The notes: a model not told the origin generated them from the letters alone. Shown: positions 1 to 10,703, numbered from the stretch's first letter. The stretch: 64,000 nt of DNA from VRUE01 sp963807425 (GCA_963807425.1 CAWEBZ010000009.1:62001-126000); one strand, 5' to 3'. A program made the numbers and translations.

Positions 1-138
1 GTAGCGAAGCTCCGCCTCCGTCTTCTCGGCCTTTGCCAGAGCGGCACAAACGACCTCACGATCCTCTGGATCGAGTTTTTCGAGGACCGATTCGAGCGCG
101 GAATTTCCCTCTGAGAGGGACTTCTCGATTGCCACCAA
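1..138 (-). CDS. Hypothetical protein, N-terminal fragment cut by the window edge
   Basis: An open frame runs from a TTG (138) or GTG (135) to the left edge, giving 46 residues rich in Glu, Lys, Ala and Leu. It is predicted helical and includes the stretch LEKLDPEDREVV. A weak Shine-Dalgarno (GGAAAGG) lies 12-15 nt upstream, and an in-frame stop further upstream limits the start choices. It diverges from the DUF255 gene. I do not recognise the family. The piece is too short to exclude a chance frame, so this is a tentative call. Confidence 0.35.
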   Translation of the reverse strand, partial: MVAIEKSLSEGNSALESVLEKLDPEDREVVCAALAKAEKTEAELRY

Positions 139-267
139 GGTGAAGGTAGACCTTTCCGTTCCCAAGCGGAGCGGCGTCCAAGCACACAGCCCCGATTACA
201 TCTAAATTTCAGCCTTCGGTCCTCCCGAAAAGTGAGCGTCGAAGTGTCCGCGGGTAGTGTCAGGCGC

Positions 268-2246
<1,979 letters not shown>

Positions 2247-2250
<4 letters not shown>

Positions 2251-4733
2251 AGGGCTCCCTCTTTACCTTTCCTGCAGGTCGTCGGGCCAAGTGGATCGTC
2301 TTCGCGGTCTGGTTCTTGGCGATCTTCATCGCGGCCGGTCCGGCCAACCTGCCGGGCAAGTTCGAAGACGCCGAAAACAACGAGGCGACCTCCTACCTGC
2401 CCGGCGACGCCGAGTCCACCCACGCGCTCGACGCGACTGAGGCCCTGCAGAAAGGCGAAATCGCGCCCGCGGTAATCGTCTACCGGCGAGAGTCCGGCCT
2501 CACCGCCGCCGACCAGCGGACGATCGTCGAAGACATCGGCCGGATGACCGAGGAGAGCTTCCCCGGGGTCATCCCCGACGGCGAAACGGCGGCATCCGGC
2601 GGCCAGGCGGCGGCCTCCGGCAAACCGCAGGCCGCACCCGAGGGACTGCCTCCTGGCTGCGCCGCGGAAGGCACCGCGATAGAGGGCCAACCCGCCGGCT
2701 ACGCCCCCTTCGTCGGCCCGGTCTGCTCGCCTGACGGCAAGGCGGCGATCGTCACCGCCTACATCAACGCCGAAGGCGAGGGCGAACGGATAGTCGACCC
2801 GGTCAAGGACTGGCGCGACCAGATCACCGACGAAAGCGGCGGACTGGAAGCGAAGATCACCGGCGGCGCCGGCTTCTCGGCCGACGCGATCGAAGTCTTC
2901 GAAGGGATCAACGGCACGCTGCTGCTGGCCGCGGTCAGCCTCGTGATCTTCCTGCTGATCGTGATCTACCGCTCGCCGATCTTCTGGCTGATCCCGCTGA
3001 TCGCGGTGATGTTCGCCGAGATGCTCTCGCGCTCGCTCGGTTACGGGATCTCGGAGCTCGGAGTGACGATCAACGGCCAGTCGAGCTCGATCATGTCCGT
3101 CCTGGTACTGGGGGCCGGGACCGACTACGCCCTGCTGCTCGTCTCCCGCTACCGCGAGGAGCTGCATCACACGGCAGACAAGCACGAGGCGATGAAGACC
3201 GCGCTGGCCTCCGCCGGCCCGGCGATCTTCGCCTCGGCGCTCACCGTGATCGCCGCCCTGCTCTGTCTGCTGCTCGCCAAGGTCAACGGCACCGCTGGGC
3301 TGGGACCGATCGCCGCGATGGGGATCGCCTGCGCGGCGCTCTCGATGCTGACCCTGCTGCCCGCCCTACTGACGATCTTCGGCCGCCGTGCCTTCTGGCC
3401 GTTCGTCCCGCACACGCCCGAGACGGCGCCCGCTGTGACCGATGTATCCGAGGGCGCCCGCCGGCGGATCGTCGAGGGCTCGGCGATCGGCGCTATCGCC
3501 TGGGTGATCATCTCCTGCCTGCTGGTCCTGATCCTGCTGCCGCTCGTCCTGATCAACTGGCTGCTGCGCATCATCAGCGGTCGCAGGATCCCCTCTTTGA
3601 TCGTTGGCCCGCTCGACCGCGCCGTCTTCACGCCCTACGAGATACGGCGACACAAGCTCGAGCATGCCGCTGACGCCACGCACGGCTTCTGGAAGCGGGT
3701 CGGCGACCGCGTCGCCGTTTCCCCGCGCCGCGTCATGGTCGGCTCGACCGCGGTGCTGCTGATCTTCTGCGCCGGCTTTGCCTTCTTCTCGACCGACCTG
3801 ACCAGCGAAGACAGCTACCGGACCGAGGTCGAATCGGTCGAAGGCCAGGATCTACTCGACAAGAGCCTTCCCTCGGGCACGACCGCGCCCACCGACATCG
3901 TCGTCCCCAACTCCGCCGACGTCCAATCCGTGCGGCAATCGGTGGCTGCCGTCGACGGCGTCGACAAGGTCTCCCAGCCCGTCGCCGAAGGCCCGCCGGG
4001 CACCCTGGTCCAGGCGACGCTCGAGCCGAACCCCTACTCGACCACCGCCTTCGACCTGATCGAACCGATCCGCGACGCCGCCGACGGCGCCGCGCCGGGA
4101 ACCGTCGTCGGCGGCCCGACCGCGATCGAATTCGACGTGCGCGACGCCGCTGCCTGGGACTCGATCGTGATCCCGCCGATCATCCTGCTCGTCGTCTTCC
4201 TGATCCTGATCGCGCTGCTGCGGGCGGTAACCGCGCCGCTGGTCCTGATCGGCACCGTGATCATCAGCTTCCTCGCCGCCCTCGGCGTCGGCTACTTCGT
4301 CTTCGACGTGATCTTCGGCTTCCCCGGCTCGGACCCGTCGCTGCCACTCTTCGCCTTTGTCTTCCTGGTCGCGCTGGGTGTCGACTACAACATCTTCCTG
4401 ATCGCGAGAGCCCGCGAGGAGACGATCAAACACGGCTCCGAACAGGGCATCCTGCGCTCCCTGGCCGTCACCGGCACGGTCATCACCAGCGCCGGGATCG
4501 TCCTCGCCGGCACCTTCTCCGTCCTCGCCGTCCTGCCGCTCACCTTCCTCACCGAGCTCGGCTTCGTCGTCGCCTTCGGCGTCCTCCTCGACACCTTCCT
4601 GGTCCGCAGCGTCCTAGTCCCCTCGATCGCCCTCACCCTGGGCGACAAGTTCTGGTGGCCGTCGGCTCTTTCGAAGGGCGAGGGCGGAACCCAGGCGCCT
4701 GCCCCGCCCGAGCAAGAACCGGCTCGCCTCTAA
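2247..4733 (+). CDS. MMPL/RND-family membrane transporter
   Basis: This 828-residue membrane protein has the MMPL layout: one N-terminal TM helix, an extracytoplasmic domain, a bundle of five helices, a second extracytoplasmic domain and a second helix bundle. The two halves carry the matching family motifs GTDYALLLVSRYREE (about 290-305) and GVDYNIFLIARAREE (about 710-725), whose acidic residue contributes to proton coupling in RND/MMPL pumps. Members export lipids, drugs or hydrophobic small molecules. The GTG start overlaps the upstream stop (GTGA), which favours co-expression with the DUF255 protein. The cargo cannot be told from the sequence. Confidence 0.93.
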
Positions 4734-4764
4734 CGCTCCTCGCGCGGGTGGCGCGGTAGGGGGT

Positions 4765-4828
4765 ACCGCCCCTGAGGAAGCTTTTAGCTACCGGAGGGGG
4801 CGGTGGGTCCCCTGCCGCGACAGGACCC
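4765..4828. terminator. Candidate bidirectional terminator between convergent genes
   Basis: Two inverted repeats lie between the convergent MMPL and glnA stops. ACCGCCCC (4765-4772) pairs with GGGGCGGT (4797-4804), and a GGGTCC..CTG/CAGGACCC hairpin spans 4805-4828. Neither has a clean T-run, so this is a moderate call. Confidence 0.45.
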
Positions 4829-4842
4829 GCGCGCCAGCGTCG

Positions 4843-6195
4843 CTAGAGCACTGGCAAGAATTGCTCGATCTCATACGGAGTCACCTGCACCCGGTAGTCG
4901 TCCCACTCCTGCCGCTTGATCTCGACGAAGCGCCTGAACGTGTGCTCGCCGAGCGTGCGCAGCACCAGCTCGGACTCGGCGGCGACCTCGATCGCCTCCC
5001 CTAGTGTCGAAGGCAGCTGCTCGATCCCCTGGTGGGCCAGCTCCTCCTGAGAGAGGTGGTAGAGGTTCTGCTCCATCGGCTCGGGCAGCTCGTAGCCCTT
5101 CTCGATCCCTTCCAGCCCCGCCTGCAGCATGCCGGCGAAGCAGAGGTAGGGATTGCAGGCGGGGTCGGGGCAGCGCAGCTCGGCCCGCGTCGCACCCTCC
5201 TTGCCGGGGTGGTAGAGCGGCACCCGGATCAGCGCCGAGCGGTTACGGCGCGACCAGGCGAGGTAGACCGGCGCCTCGTAGCCGGGGACGAGCCGCTTGT
5301 ATGAGTTGACCCACTGGGCGAAGAGCGGCGAGATCTCCCGCGCGTGCTTGAGCTGGCCGGCGATGAAGGCCTTTGCCGTGGGCGAGAGGAAGTACTGGTC
5401 GTCTTCGTCGAAGAAGGCGTTGCGGCCATCCTTGGTCAGGGACTGGTGGACGTGCATGCCGGAGCCGTTCTCGCCGAAGAGCGGCTTCGGCATGAAGGTC
5501 GCGTGCCAGCCGTACTTCATCGCGTACTCCTTGACCACGATGCGGTAGGTCATGCAGTCGTCGGCCATCGCCAGCGCGTCCTTGTAGCGCATGTCGACCT
5601 CGTGCTGAGAGGGCCCGACCTCGTGGTGGGTGTACTCGACGTGGATGCCCATCTTCTCCAGGGCGAGGACGGTGTCGCGGCGTACGTCGGAGCCAGCATC
5701 GAGCGTCGTCAGGTCGAAGTAGCCGCCCTCGTCGAGTACCTCGGGCACGCCGTTCTCGGGCTTGGCGGAGCGGAAGTAGAAGAACTCGAGCTCGGGGCCG
5801 ATGTTGAAGGCTTCGAAGCCCATCTCCTCGGCCCGTTTCAGGGCGCGCTTCATGATCCAGCGCGGATCGCCCTCGTAGGGCTCGCCACCCGGCACCTGGA
5901 CGTCGCAGAACATCCGCGCCACGGCGTTCTCCCCCTCGGGTCGCCAGGGGATCAGCGCGAAGGTGGAGGGATCGGGCATCGCGATCATGTCCGACTCCTC
6001 GATCGGGTTGAAGCCGGTGATCGAGGAGCCGTCGAAGCCCATGCCTCCGTCGAAGGCGTCCTCGAGCTCGGCGGCGTTGATCGAGAAGCTCTTCAGCTGC
6101 CCGAGCACGTCGGTGAACCAGAGGCGGACGAAGCGGACGTCGTTTTCCTTGACGATCTGGGCGACGTCAGCGGCACTCTTGGGTTGCTCTGCCAT
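4843..6195 (-). CDS. glnA: Type I glutamine synthetase
   Basis: This 450-residue enzyme makes glutamine from glutamate, ammonia and ATP in the cytosol. Visible motifs are GFDGSSITGF near residue 53, the metal/substrate segments GPELEFF and HHEVGPSQHEVD, MPKPLFGENGSGMHVHQSL, and NRSALIRVP. The length and the region after QNLYHLSQEEL, which continues like Firmicutes enzymes (QGIEQLPSTL), fit the GSI-alpha subgroup. That group usually lacks the adenylylation control of the GSI-beta group; this is a family inference. A perfect AAGGAGG sits 5 nt before the ATG. The gene is convergent with the MMPL transporter and divergent from the carboxymuconolactone-decarboxylase-like gene. Confidence 0.97.
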   Translation of the reverse strand: MAEQPKSAADVAQIVKENDVRFVRLWFTDVLGQLKSFSINAAELEDAFDGGMGFDGSSITGFNPIEESDMIAMPDPSTFALIPWRPEGENAVARMFCDVQVPGGEPYEGDPRWIMKRALKRAEEMGFEAFNIGPELEFFYFRSAKPENGVPEVLDEGGYFDLTTLDAGSDVRRDTVLALEKMGIHVEYTHHEVGPSQHEVDMRYKDALAMADDCMTYRIVVKEYAMKYGWHATFMPKPLFGENGSGMHVHQSLTKDGRNAFFDEDDQYFLSPTAKAFIAGQLKHAREISPLFAQWVNSYKRLVPGYEAPVYLAWSRRNRSALIRVPLYHPGKEGATRAELRCPDPACNPYLCFAGMLQAGLEGIEKGYELPEPMEQNLYHLSQEELAHQGIEQLPSTLGEAIEVAAESELVLRTLGEHTFRRFVEIKRQEWDDYRVQVTPYEIEQFLPVL

Positions 6196-6376
6196 TCCAG
6201 CCTCCTTGGCTCACGCTTGACCGCTCGGGGGTCGCGCAACGATAGGCGAAAGGGCCGCTCGTAGACGAGCCCAGTGAACCAGAGGGATAGAGGTTCTCGT
6301 ATCCGGGTAGAGGGACAGCGTGCCCAAGGGGGGCCAATCCAGCCTCAGGCGAATCGCGATGCGCCTGTCGGCTGGG

Positions 6377-6420
6377 TTGCAGGCCAGTCCAAAAGCAGGT
6401 ATAACTTACTCCAGGTAAGT
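6377..6420 (+). promoter_or_regulatory. Sigma70-type promoter with overlapping palindromic operator
   Basis: TTGCAG (6377-6382) and TATAAC (6400-6405) are separated by exactly 17 nt. A perfect dyad ACTTAC-TCCAG-GTAAGT (6404-6420) overlaps the end of the -10 and the expected transcription start, where a dimeric repressor (TetR type, for example) would block initiation. The promoter points at the gene starting near 6502. The rest of the 6196-6501 gap holds the divergent glnA leader; I see no other gene in it. Confidence 0.7.
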
Positions 6421-6501
6421 AATCGGCTAAAAGTAAAGTAAAGGCCACGTAAAGGCTCTGTGAAGCGGAATTCCCTGAATCGGAGTCGGAGGCGGATGCA
6501 C

Positions 6502-7068
6502 GTGACAGTCAAAACAGATGTGAGCAGATTCCAAATTCATGACGAGTTGACGGCGCCCGACGAGAGCGCCCCCTTGATCAAGACCATCCAGGCCACGGGC
6601 GGCGCCGTGACCAAGTTCGTCGGCGTGCTCGCCGGTGCGCCAGCGGTGCTGCGTGCCTACACGCGGATGCGCTCAGAGCTTCGCAGCGGCGTGCTGCCGC
6701 AGGCGACGCGCGAGCGGATTGCCCTGGCGGTCGCCGAGTACCGCGACGACACCTACAGCATCGCCCAGCACGCGAAGTCGGCGCGCCGTGCCGGCCTTGG
6801 CCTCGACGAGGTCTCCAGGGCCCGCAGCTTCACCTCAGGGGATCCCAAAGAGGCGGCCCTGCTCGCCTACCTGAAGGCGGCGCTGGAGGAAAACGCCCAC
6901 CCCCCGCTCTACCTGCACGAGGAGGCTCGTGAGATCGGCTGGAGCGACGAGGAGCTACTCGAGGCGGTCGCCCACCTCGCGCTCAACGAGTTCCAGAGCC
7001 TGATCGCCGGCGCCGCCTCACTGCCGAAAGACCAGGCGACACCGAAGATCCTGCCCACAGTCGCTTAG
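6502..7068 (+). CDS. Carboxymuconolactone decarboxylase/AhpD-like protein without the CxxC motif
   Basis: This protein of about 188 residues shows the AhpD/CMD-fold signature: ERIALAVAEYRDDTYSIAQHAKSARRAGL in the middle and an acidic helix ALLAYLKAALEE after it. In redox-active members the segment reads Cys-x-x-Cys-x-x-x-His. Here it reads TYSIAQH, so both cysteines are absent and peroxidase-reductase chemistry is unlikely. The GTG at 6502 is chosen because GGAGG ends 9 nt before it; an ATG at 6496 (3 nt from the SD) and a GTG at 6460 are also in frame. It is transcribed alone from a strong promoter with an operator and ends in a hairpin that contains its stop codon. The function is unknown. 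Confidence 0.82.
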   Translation: MTVKTDVSRFQIHDELTAPDESAPLIKTIQATGGAVTKFVGVLAGAPAVLRAYTRMRSELRSGVLPQATRERIALAVAEYRDDTYSIAQHAKSARRAGLGLDEVSRARSFTSGDPKEAALLAYLKAALEENAHPPLYLHEEAREIGWSDEELLEAVAHLALNEFQSLIAGAASLPKDQATPKILPTVA

Positions 7069-7078
7069 CGACTGTGGG
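7054..7078. terminator. Bidirectional hairpin terminator carrying a stop codon
   Basis: CCCACAGTCGC, a TTA loop and GCGACTGTGGG form a perfect 11-bp stem. The stop codon of the CMD-like gene (TAG, 7066-7068) lies at the loop, and the stop codon of the convergent secreted-protein gene begins at the next base (7079). The stem serves both strands. Confidence 0.75.
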
Positions 7079-7810
7079 CTATTCCTCAACGACGGTGACG
7101 GTGTAGAGAAGCCGTGCGGTCGAGTAGCGGCAACCGTAGGTGGCGTGCCGGCCGATTTTCTGTTGCGCTTCGCCCTGGCGGACATCGGTCGAGTTGATGC
7201 ATTTGCCCGGTTCGCGGCTTGCCCGCCAGGCGTCGGTCGAAGGCAGGCCCTGGGCGAAGGCGGGCGCCCAGGTCGGCACGGTGACGCCGACGATGTCGTC
7301 CTTTTCGACTTTCAGCGAGGCGCTGAACCTGACCGTCTGCCCCAGATAGGGGGTGAGGACGTGGATCGAGCCCTGGCTGCGCAAGCTGTAGCGGGGCGGG
7401 TTCGTGCCCGGGACACGCCGCAGGATCGACAGCCGCGCCTGCGGCGGGGTGCCGAAGAAGCTGTTGAAGAAGGCGCGCTGTTTGCTGGTCGGCTGGGAGA
7501 GGGTGAGGGTCCAGGACTTCACTTTGCCGTCCCTGGGCACCCTGAAGGGCAGCTGACCCTGGCTGGTGCTGACCTGGAAGCCGGTGACGCTGCCGATCGC
7601 CTGGCACGGCGACTCAGGACACGATGGGTCGGGGATGGATGCGGTGCCGCCGAGGACGACAGTGGTTCCCGAGCTCGTGGCGGTCGCCGCGGCGTTTGCC
7701 ACGAGCGCCGCCAAGAGCGCAAGGCATGCCGCCATCGCCACGCCAAGTGCCAGCCGGCCGCGAATGCCGGCCGAATCGGTGCTGACAGCTCCGTGCGAAG
7801 ACCTCGACAT
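7079..7810 (-). CDS. Secreted protein of unknown function
   Basis: This 243-residue protein has an N-terminal basic segment, then a strongly hydrophobic stretch (LALGVAMAACLALLAALVANAAATA), giving a Sec signal peptide or membrane anchor. The mature part has four cysteines, two in PSCPESPC near the N terminus and two near the C terminus, suggesting two disulfides. A beta-rich middle section follows. The ATG at 7810 has GAGAGGAG 7 nt upstream; an in-frame ATG at 7861 lacks one. I recognise no domain. It lies 82 nt downstream of the RlpA-like gene on the same strand and may share its riboswitch-controlled transcript. Confidence 0.75.
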   Translation of the reverse strand: MSRSSHGAVSTDSAGIRGRLALGVAMAACLALLAALVANAAATATSSGTTVVLGGTASIPDPSCPESPCQAIGSVTGFQVSTSQGQLPFRVPRDGKVKSWTLTLSQPTSKQRAFFNSFFGTPPQARLSILRRVPGTNPPRYSLRSQGSIHVLTPYLGQTVRFSASLKVEKDDIVGVTVPTWAPAFAQGLPSTDAWRASREPGKCINSTDVRQGEAQQKIGRHATYGCRYSTARLLYTVTVVEE

Positions 7811-7892
7811 GCCCTTGCTCCTCTCGTTGAAAGTCCAGCCTGTGCGGGCCAGATTAGCCATCCGGTCGGCCGATTCTGTTTTCTAAAGCGCC

Positions 7893-8402
7893 TTAACGCC
7901 GGGTGAACTGAAGCTCGACCGCATAGCGGAGCTTGTCGACACCGGGGAAACCTAGCGCGAGGCGCACGGCGTTGGTGAGATCGAAGGCATTGCCGCGCGT
8001 ATAGGGGCCACGGTCGATCACCCGGGTGACCAGCGTGCGGCCGCGGTAGACGAACTTGACCGCGGTGCCGCAGGGCAGGTTGCGATGCGCGACACCGAGC
8101 GTCTCCGGCTGCAGGGTCAGCCCGCAAGCCGTCTGGTTGCCGTAGAGCCCTGGTCCGTACCAAGTGGCACCGGCGGAGCGCATCGAGCTGAAAGCGATCT
8201 CGTCGTCGATCGGAACGGCCCCCTCGTAGGCAAAAACGCCAGCACCGCCGGTGAGCGCCTGAGCCGGGGCGCTGCCCAGGGCAAACGTGGCGAGGACCGT
8301 CGCCAGGCCCGCCCAGCGCAAGTTGCGCCGCGGGCGCCTGCCGAGCGCACGCGCTCGCGTCGAATCGCTTTTCCGCCCATGGCGGTCTATCCCTGCTTGC
8401 AT
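7893..8402 (-). CDS. Secreted RlpA-like double-psi beta-barrel protein
   Basis: This 169-residue exported protein has a basic N terminus and a hydrophobic signal segment (LATVLATFALGSAPAQA). The double-psi beta-barrel follows with family motifs ATWYGPGLYGNQTACGLTL, GVAHRNLPCGTAVKF, and VIDRGPYTRGNAFDLT; the Asp of the DRGPY segment is the conserved catalytic-type residue of RlpA/expansin-like enzymes. Such proteins act on peptidoglycan or bind the cell wall. The ATG at 8402 follows the riboswitch almost at once, and the only SD-like sequence (AAAGAG) lies in the 3' edge of the riboswitch region, so translational control by c-di-AMP is possible. This pairing of cell-wall remodelling and c-di-AMP control is well known in actinobacteria. 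Confidence 0.9.
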   Translation of the reverse strand: MQAGIDRHGRKSDSTRARALGRRPRRNLRWAGLATVLATFALGSAPAQALTGGAGVFAYEGAVPIDDEIAFSSMRSAGATWYGPGLYGNQTACGLTLQPETLGVAHRNLPCGTAVKFVYRGRTLVTRVIDRGPYTRGNAFDLTNAVRLALGFPGVDKLRYAVELQFTRR

Positions 8403-8412
8403 AGCTCTTTAC

Positions 8413-8536
8413 GACGCTTACGGGGTTAGCTGACGGGCTCGCGCTGAAAGAGCTGCGCTACACCGGCGGAAGCCGGCGATTCGCCCCAACCAATGGGTCC
8501 CCCGCTCCCCGCGATATGTAGGCGGGAACTCAGCGG
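8413..8536 (-). promoter_or_regulatory. c-di-AMP riboswitch (ydaO-yuaA class)
   Basis: Read on the minus strand, the leader of the RlpA-like gene contains the conserved blocks of the ydaO class in order: CGCTGAGTTCCCGCC, GGGGAGCGGGGGACCCA, TTGGGGCGAATCGCC, CTTTCAGCGCGAGCCCG and TCAGCTAACCCCGTAAGCG. The first and last blocks pair to close P1. Members of this class bind c-di-AMP, usually switching off wall-hydrolase genes when c-di-AMP is high. The element starts about 50 nt after the rnpB terminator and ends about 11 nt before the start codon. Confidence 0.92.
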
Positions 8537-8584
8537 AAGTTGGCGGCAGATTAGCAAACGCTAAGACATGAAACTGTGAAGAGA

Positions 8585-8616
8585 TAGGAAAGGCCCCCTT
8601 GCGGGAGCCTTTCCTT
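8585..8616 (-). terminator. Intrinsic terminator of rnpB
   Basis: Directly after the 3' end of rnpB, AGGAAAGGCTCCC pairs with the GGGGGCCTTTCCT arm across a small GCAA loop, leaving only a single mismatch. On the minus strand a pyrimidine-rich tail (ATCTCTTC) follows. Confidence 0.8.
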
Positions 8617-8617
8617 T

Positions 8618-8981
8618 AGCGGGCCTGTAAGCCGGATCCTGTCTTGAGCGGCCATCTGTCTCGCCGGGGCCGAAGCCCCGGGGGCCACCGAAGTGGCCTG
8701 CGGCCTACCTGGACCTCGCCGGGCAGGGTCGACGGTCCTGCTTGGCCTTGCACCGGGCGGGGTTTGCCTGGCCGTCGCGTCACCGCGACGCCGGTGCGCT
8801 CTTACCGCACCATTTCACCTTTGCCTGTACGCGACTCACGTGTGGCCGCGCCATCGGCCGTGTATTTCTGTGGCACTGTCCCGCGGGTTTCCCCGGGTGG
8901 GCGTTACCCACCGCCTCGCCCTGTGGTGTCCGGACTTTCCTCGAGGGGTTTTCTCTCCCCCCGCGGTCGCTCGGCCCGCCC
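8618..8981 (-). ncRNA. rnpB: RNase P RNA, bacterial class A
   Basis: This is the catalytic RNA that matures the 5' ends of tRNAs. On the minus strand the 5' GGGCGGGCC pairs with the 3' GGCCCGC to close P1. The universally conserved blocks are visible: GAGGAAAGTCCGGAC near the 5' side, GGGAAACCCGCGGGACAGTGCCACAGAAA, AAGGTGAAATGGTGCGGTAAGAGCGCACC, and at the 3' end GACAGATGGCCGCTCAAGACAGGATCCGGCTTACAGGCC. The length of about 364 nt is normal for an actinobacterial A-type RNA. Ends are estimated from the P1 pairing. Confidence 0.96.
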
Positions 8982-9040
8982 CTCGATGGTACCGCCGATC
9001 CCGCTGAGCTTGCGACGATTGCATCGAATATCTTGCGTGG

Positions 9041-9865
9041 ATGCCGGTAGCCGTCGTAACCGGAGCTGGCGGTGGCCTCGGCCGCGCGATTGCCCTCGAC
9101 CTGGCCAACCGCGGCTTCCTCGTCCAGGTCACCGACATCAACCCCGACGCCGCGGCGCGAACCGCGGCTGAGATCGGCGCCGGAGCGAGGTCCTTGGGCC
9201 TGGATGTACGAGACGAGGCGGCCTGCCGCGCCGCCGCAGCGGAAGCGGCGGCGCGAAATGGCTCGCTCGACGTATGGGTCAACAACGCCGGCGTGCTGCA
9301 CACCGGCCCAGCCTGGACCCAGGACGAGGAGACCCGCAGGACGATGCTCGAGGTCAACACGCTCGGCACGATGAACGGCACGATCGCCGCGCTCGAGGAG
9401 ATGATTACCGCCGGTCGCGGTCACGTGATCAACGTGATCTCGCTGGCGGGCATCGTCGCCGCTCCCGGTGAGGTCAACTACTCGGCGAGCAAGCACGCGG
9501 CGATGGCATTCACCCTCGGCACCCTCTTCGACCTGCGCCGCTCGGGCATCGACGGCATCGACCTCTCCGCGGTCTGCCCCGATGGGATCTGGACGCCGAT
9601 GCTCGAAGACAAGCTCGACGACCTCGACGCCGCGGGCTCGTTCTCCGGCCATCTGCTCACGCCGGAGCAGGTCGCCGTCGCTGTCGGCCGGCTGACCGAG
9701 CGACCCCGCCCCGTCCTCATCCTTCCCCGCTGGCGAGGGCCCCTGCTGCGCCTCTTCGACCTCTTCCCCCGCCTCGCCCTGCGCCTGCTGCCCTTGGTGA
9801 TGCAGGACGCCAGGCGCAAACAGCGGCGCTATAAGAAGCTGATCGAAGCCGGCAAGTGGCCCTGA
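9041..9865 (+). CDS. Short-chain dehydrogenase/reductase (SDR) family oxidoreductase
   Basis: This 274-residue NAD(P)-dependent oxidoreductase has a classical SDR layout: the nucleotide-binding glycine motif TGAGGGLGRA at 7-16, NNAG near residue 86, the catalytic Ser in VISLAG, and the catalytic YSASK motif near residue 147. An acidic residue after strand 2 (TDIN) favours NAD over NADP. The basic C-terminal tail (RRKQRRYKKL) after a hydrophobic segment may touch the membrane. No clear SD precedes the ATG, and an AATATC box lies 8 nt upstream, so a leaderless mRNA is possible. The substrate is unknown. Confidence 0.9.
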   Translation: MPVAVVTGAGGGLGRAIALDLANRGFLVQVTDINPDAAARTAAEIGAGARSLGLDVRDEAACRAAAAEAAARNGSLDVWVNNAGVLHTGPAWTQDEETRRTMLEVNTLGTMNGTIAALEEMITAGRGHVINVISLAGIVAAPGEVNYSASKHAAMAFTLGTLFDLRRSGIDGIDLSAVCPDGIWTPMLEDKLDDLDAAGSFSGHLLTPEQVAVAVGRLTERPRPVLILPRWRGPLLRLFDLFPRLALRLLPLVMQDARRKQRRYKKLIEAGKWP

Positions 9866-9959
9866 CGGCCCAGACGCCGTAATGCAGCGTCCTCGGTCGC
9901 TCACGTGCAGAGCACGCTTCGCTCCCTGCGTCCTTGCCTGACGGCGTCTGGGCCGTCAG
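9862..9959. repeat. 19-bp perfect inverted repeat joining two stop codons
   Basis: CTGACGGCCCAGACGCCGT (9862-9880) is the exact reverse complement of 9941-9959. The left arm contains the SDR stop codon and the right arm contains the lexA stop codon. The 60-nt loop contains further partial self-complementarity around CACGTGCAGAGCACG. The simplest role is a very stable bidirectional terminator or mRNA 3'-end stabiliser for both convergent genes. Confidence 0.8.
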
Positions 9960-10567
9960 ATCTTTCGGAAGACTCCCACCACTTTCCCCAGAACCGTGGC
10001 CTCGGTGGTCAGGATCGGCTCCATCGTCTCGTTCTCGGGCTGCAGCCGGATGTGGTCTTTTTCGCGGAAGAAGCGCTTGACTGTGGCCTCCTCGCCGATC
10101 AGAGCGACGACGATCTCACCGTTGGCTGCATCGCTGGCCGGGCGCACCACCACGTAATCGCCCTCGAAGATGCCGGCGTCCTTCATGCTCTCGCCCCTGA
10201 CCTTGAGGATGTAGTCGCCGTCCTCGCCGCCAATCACGTCGGGGACCTCGATGTACTCCTCGACGTTCTCCTCGGCAAGGATCGGCTCGCCGGCAGCGAC
10301 CTGGCCGACCAGCGGCAAGCCGCTACCGGGCCGGATCGTCTTCTTGGCCTTGTCGAAGAGCAGCTCGATCGCCCTTGGCTTGGCAGGATCGCGGCGCAAC
10401 AGGCCGATCTTCTCCAGGTTGGCGAGATGCGCGTGAACGGTCGAGGAAGAGTGCAGGCCGACCGCCTTGCCGATCTCGCGCACGGTCGGCGGGTAGCCCG
10501 TCTTGGCCGCATAGCGGCCGATGAAGTCGAAGATCTCCTTCTGCCTCTTGGTCAGATCCAGGTCCAC
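9956..10567 (-). CDS. lexA: LexA, SOS-response repressor
   Basis: This 203-residue repressor has an N-terminal winged helix (YPPTVREIGKAVGLHSSSTVHAHL, about 25-48). The C-terminal serine-peptidase domain has the Ala92-Gly93 autocleavage site, catalytic Ser127 in GESM and Lys164 in ATVKRF. RecA filaments on single-stranded DNA trigger self-cleavage and derepress DNA-repair genes. The GTG start at 10567 has GGAAGGGGAG 5 nt upstream; a longer frame from 10627 would run across the operator and is rejected. Its own promoter carries a canonical box, so it is autoregulated. Confidence 0.97.
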   Translation of the reverse strand: MDLDLTKRQKEIFDFIGRYAAKTGYPPTVREIGKAVGLHSSSTVHAHLANLEKIGLLRRDPAKPRAIELLFDKAKKTIRPGSGLPLVGQVAAGEPILAEENVEEYIEVPDVIGGEDGDYILKVRGESMKDAGIFEGDYVVVRPASDAANGEIVVALIGEEATVKRFFREKDHIRLQPENETMEPILTTEATVLGKVVGVFRKI

Positions 10568-10610
10568 GCTCGCTCCCCTTCCACATCGGCACGCCGGGTA
10601 TCGACTCGTT

Positions 10611-10655
10611 CGAACACTTGTTCGCAAGCGTACCGCTCCTCCCGGATACTCGCAA
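10611..10655 (-). promoter_or_regulatory. lexA promoter with SOS box
   Basis: On the minus strand, TTGCGA (10650-10655) and TACGCT (10627-10632) are 17 nt apart. The dyad CGAAC-N4-GTTCG at 10611-10624 follows directly after the -10 and matches the actinobacterial LexA box. LexA bound there would cover the transcription start. Confidence 0.88.
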
Positions 10656-10703
10656 GGGAACCCGGCCCCGAGCCTCCGAACATCTAGAATCGTCGCCCCT
10701 CGA

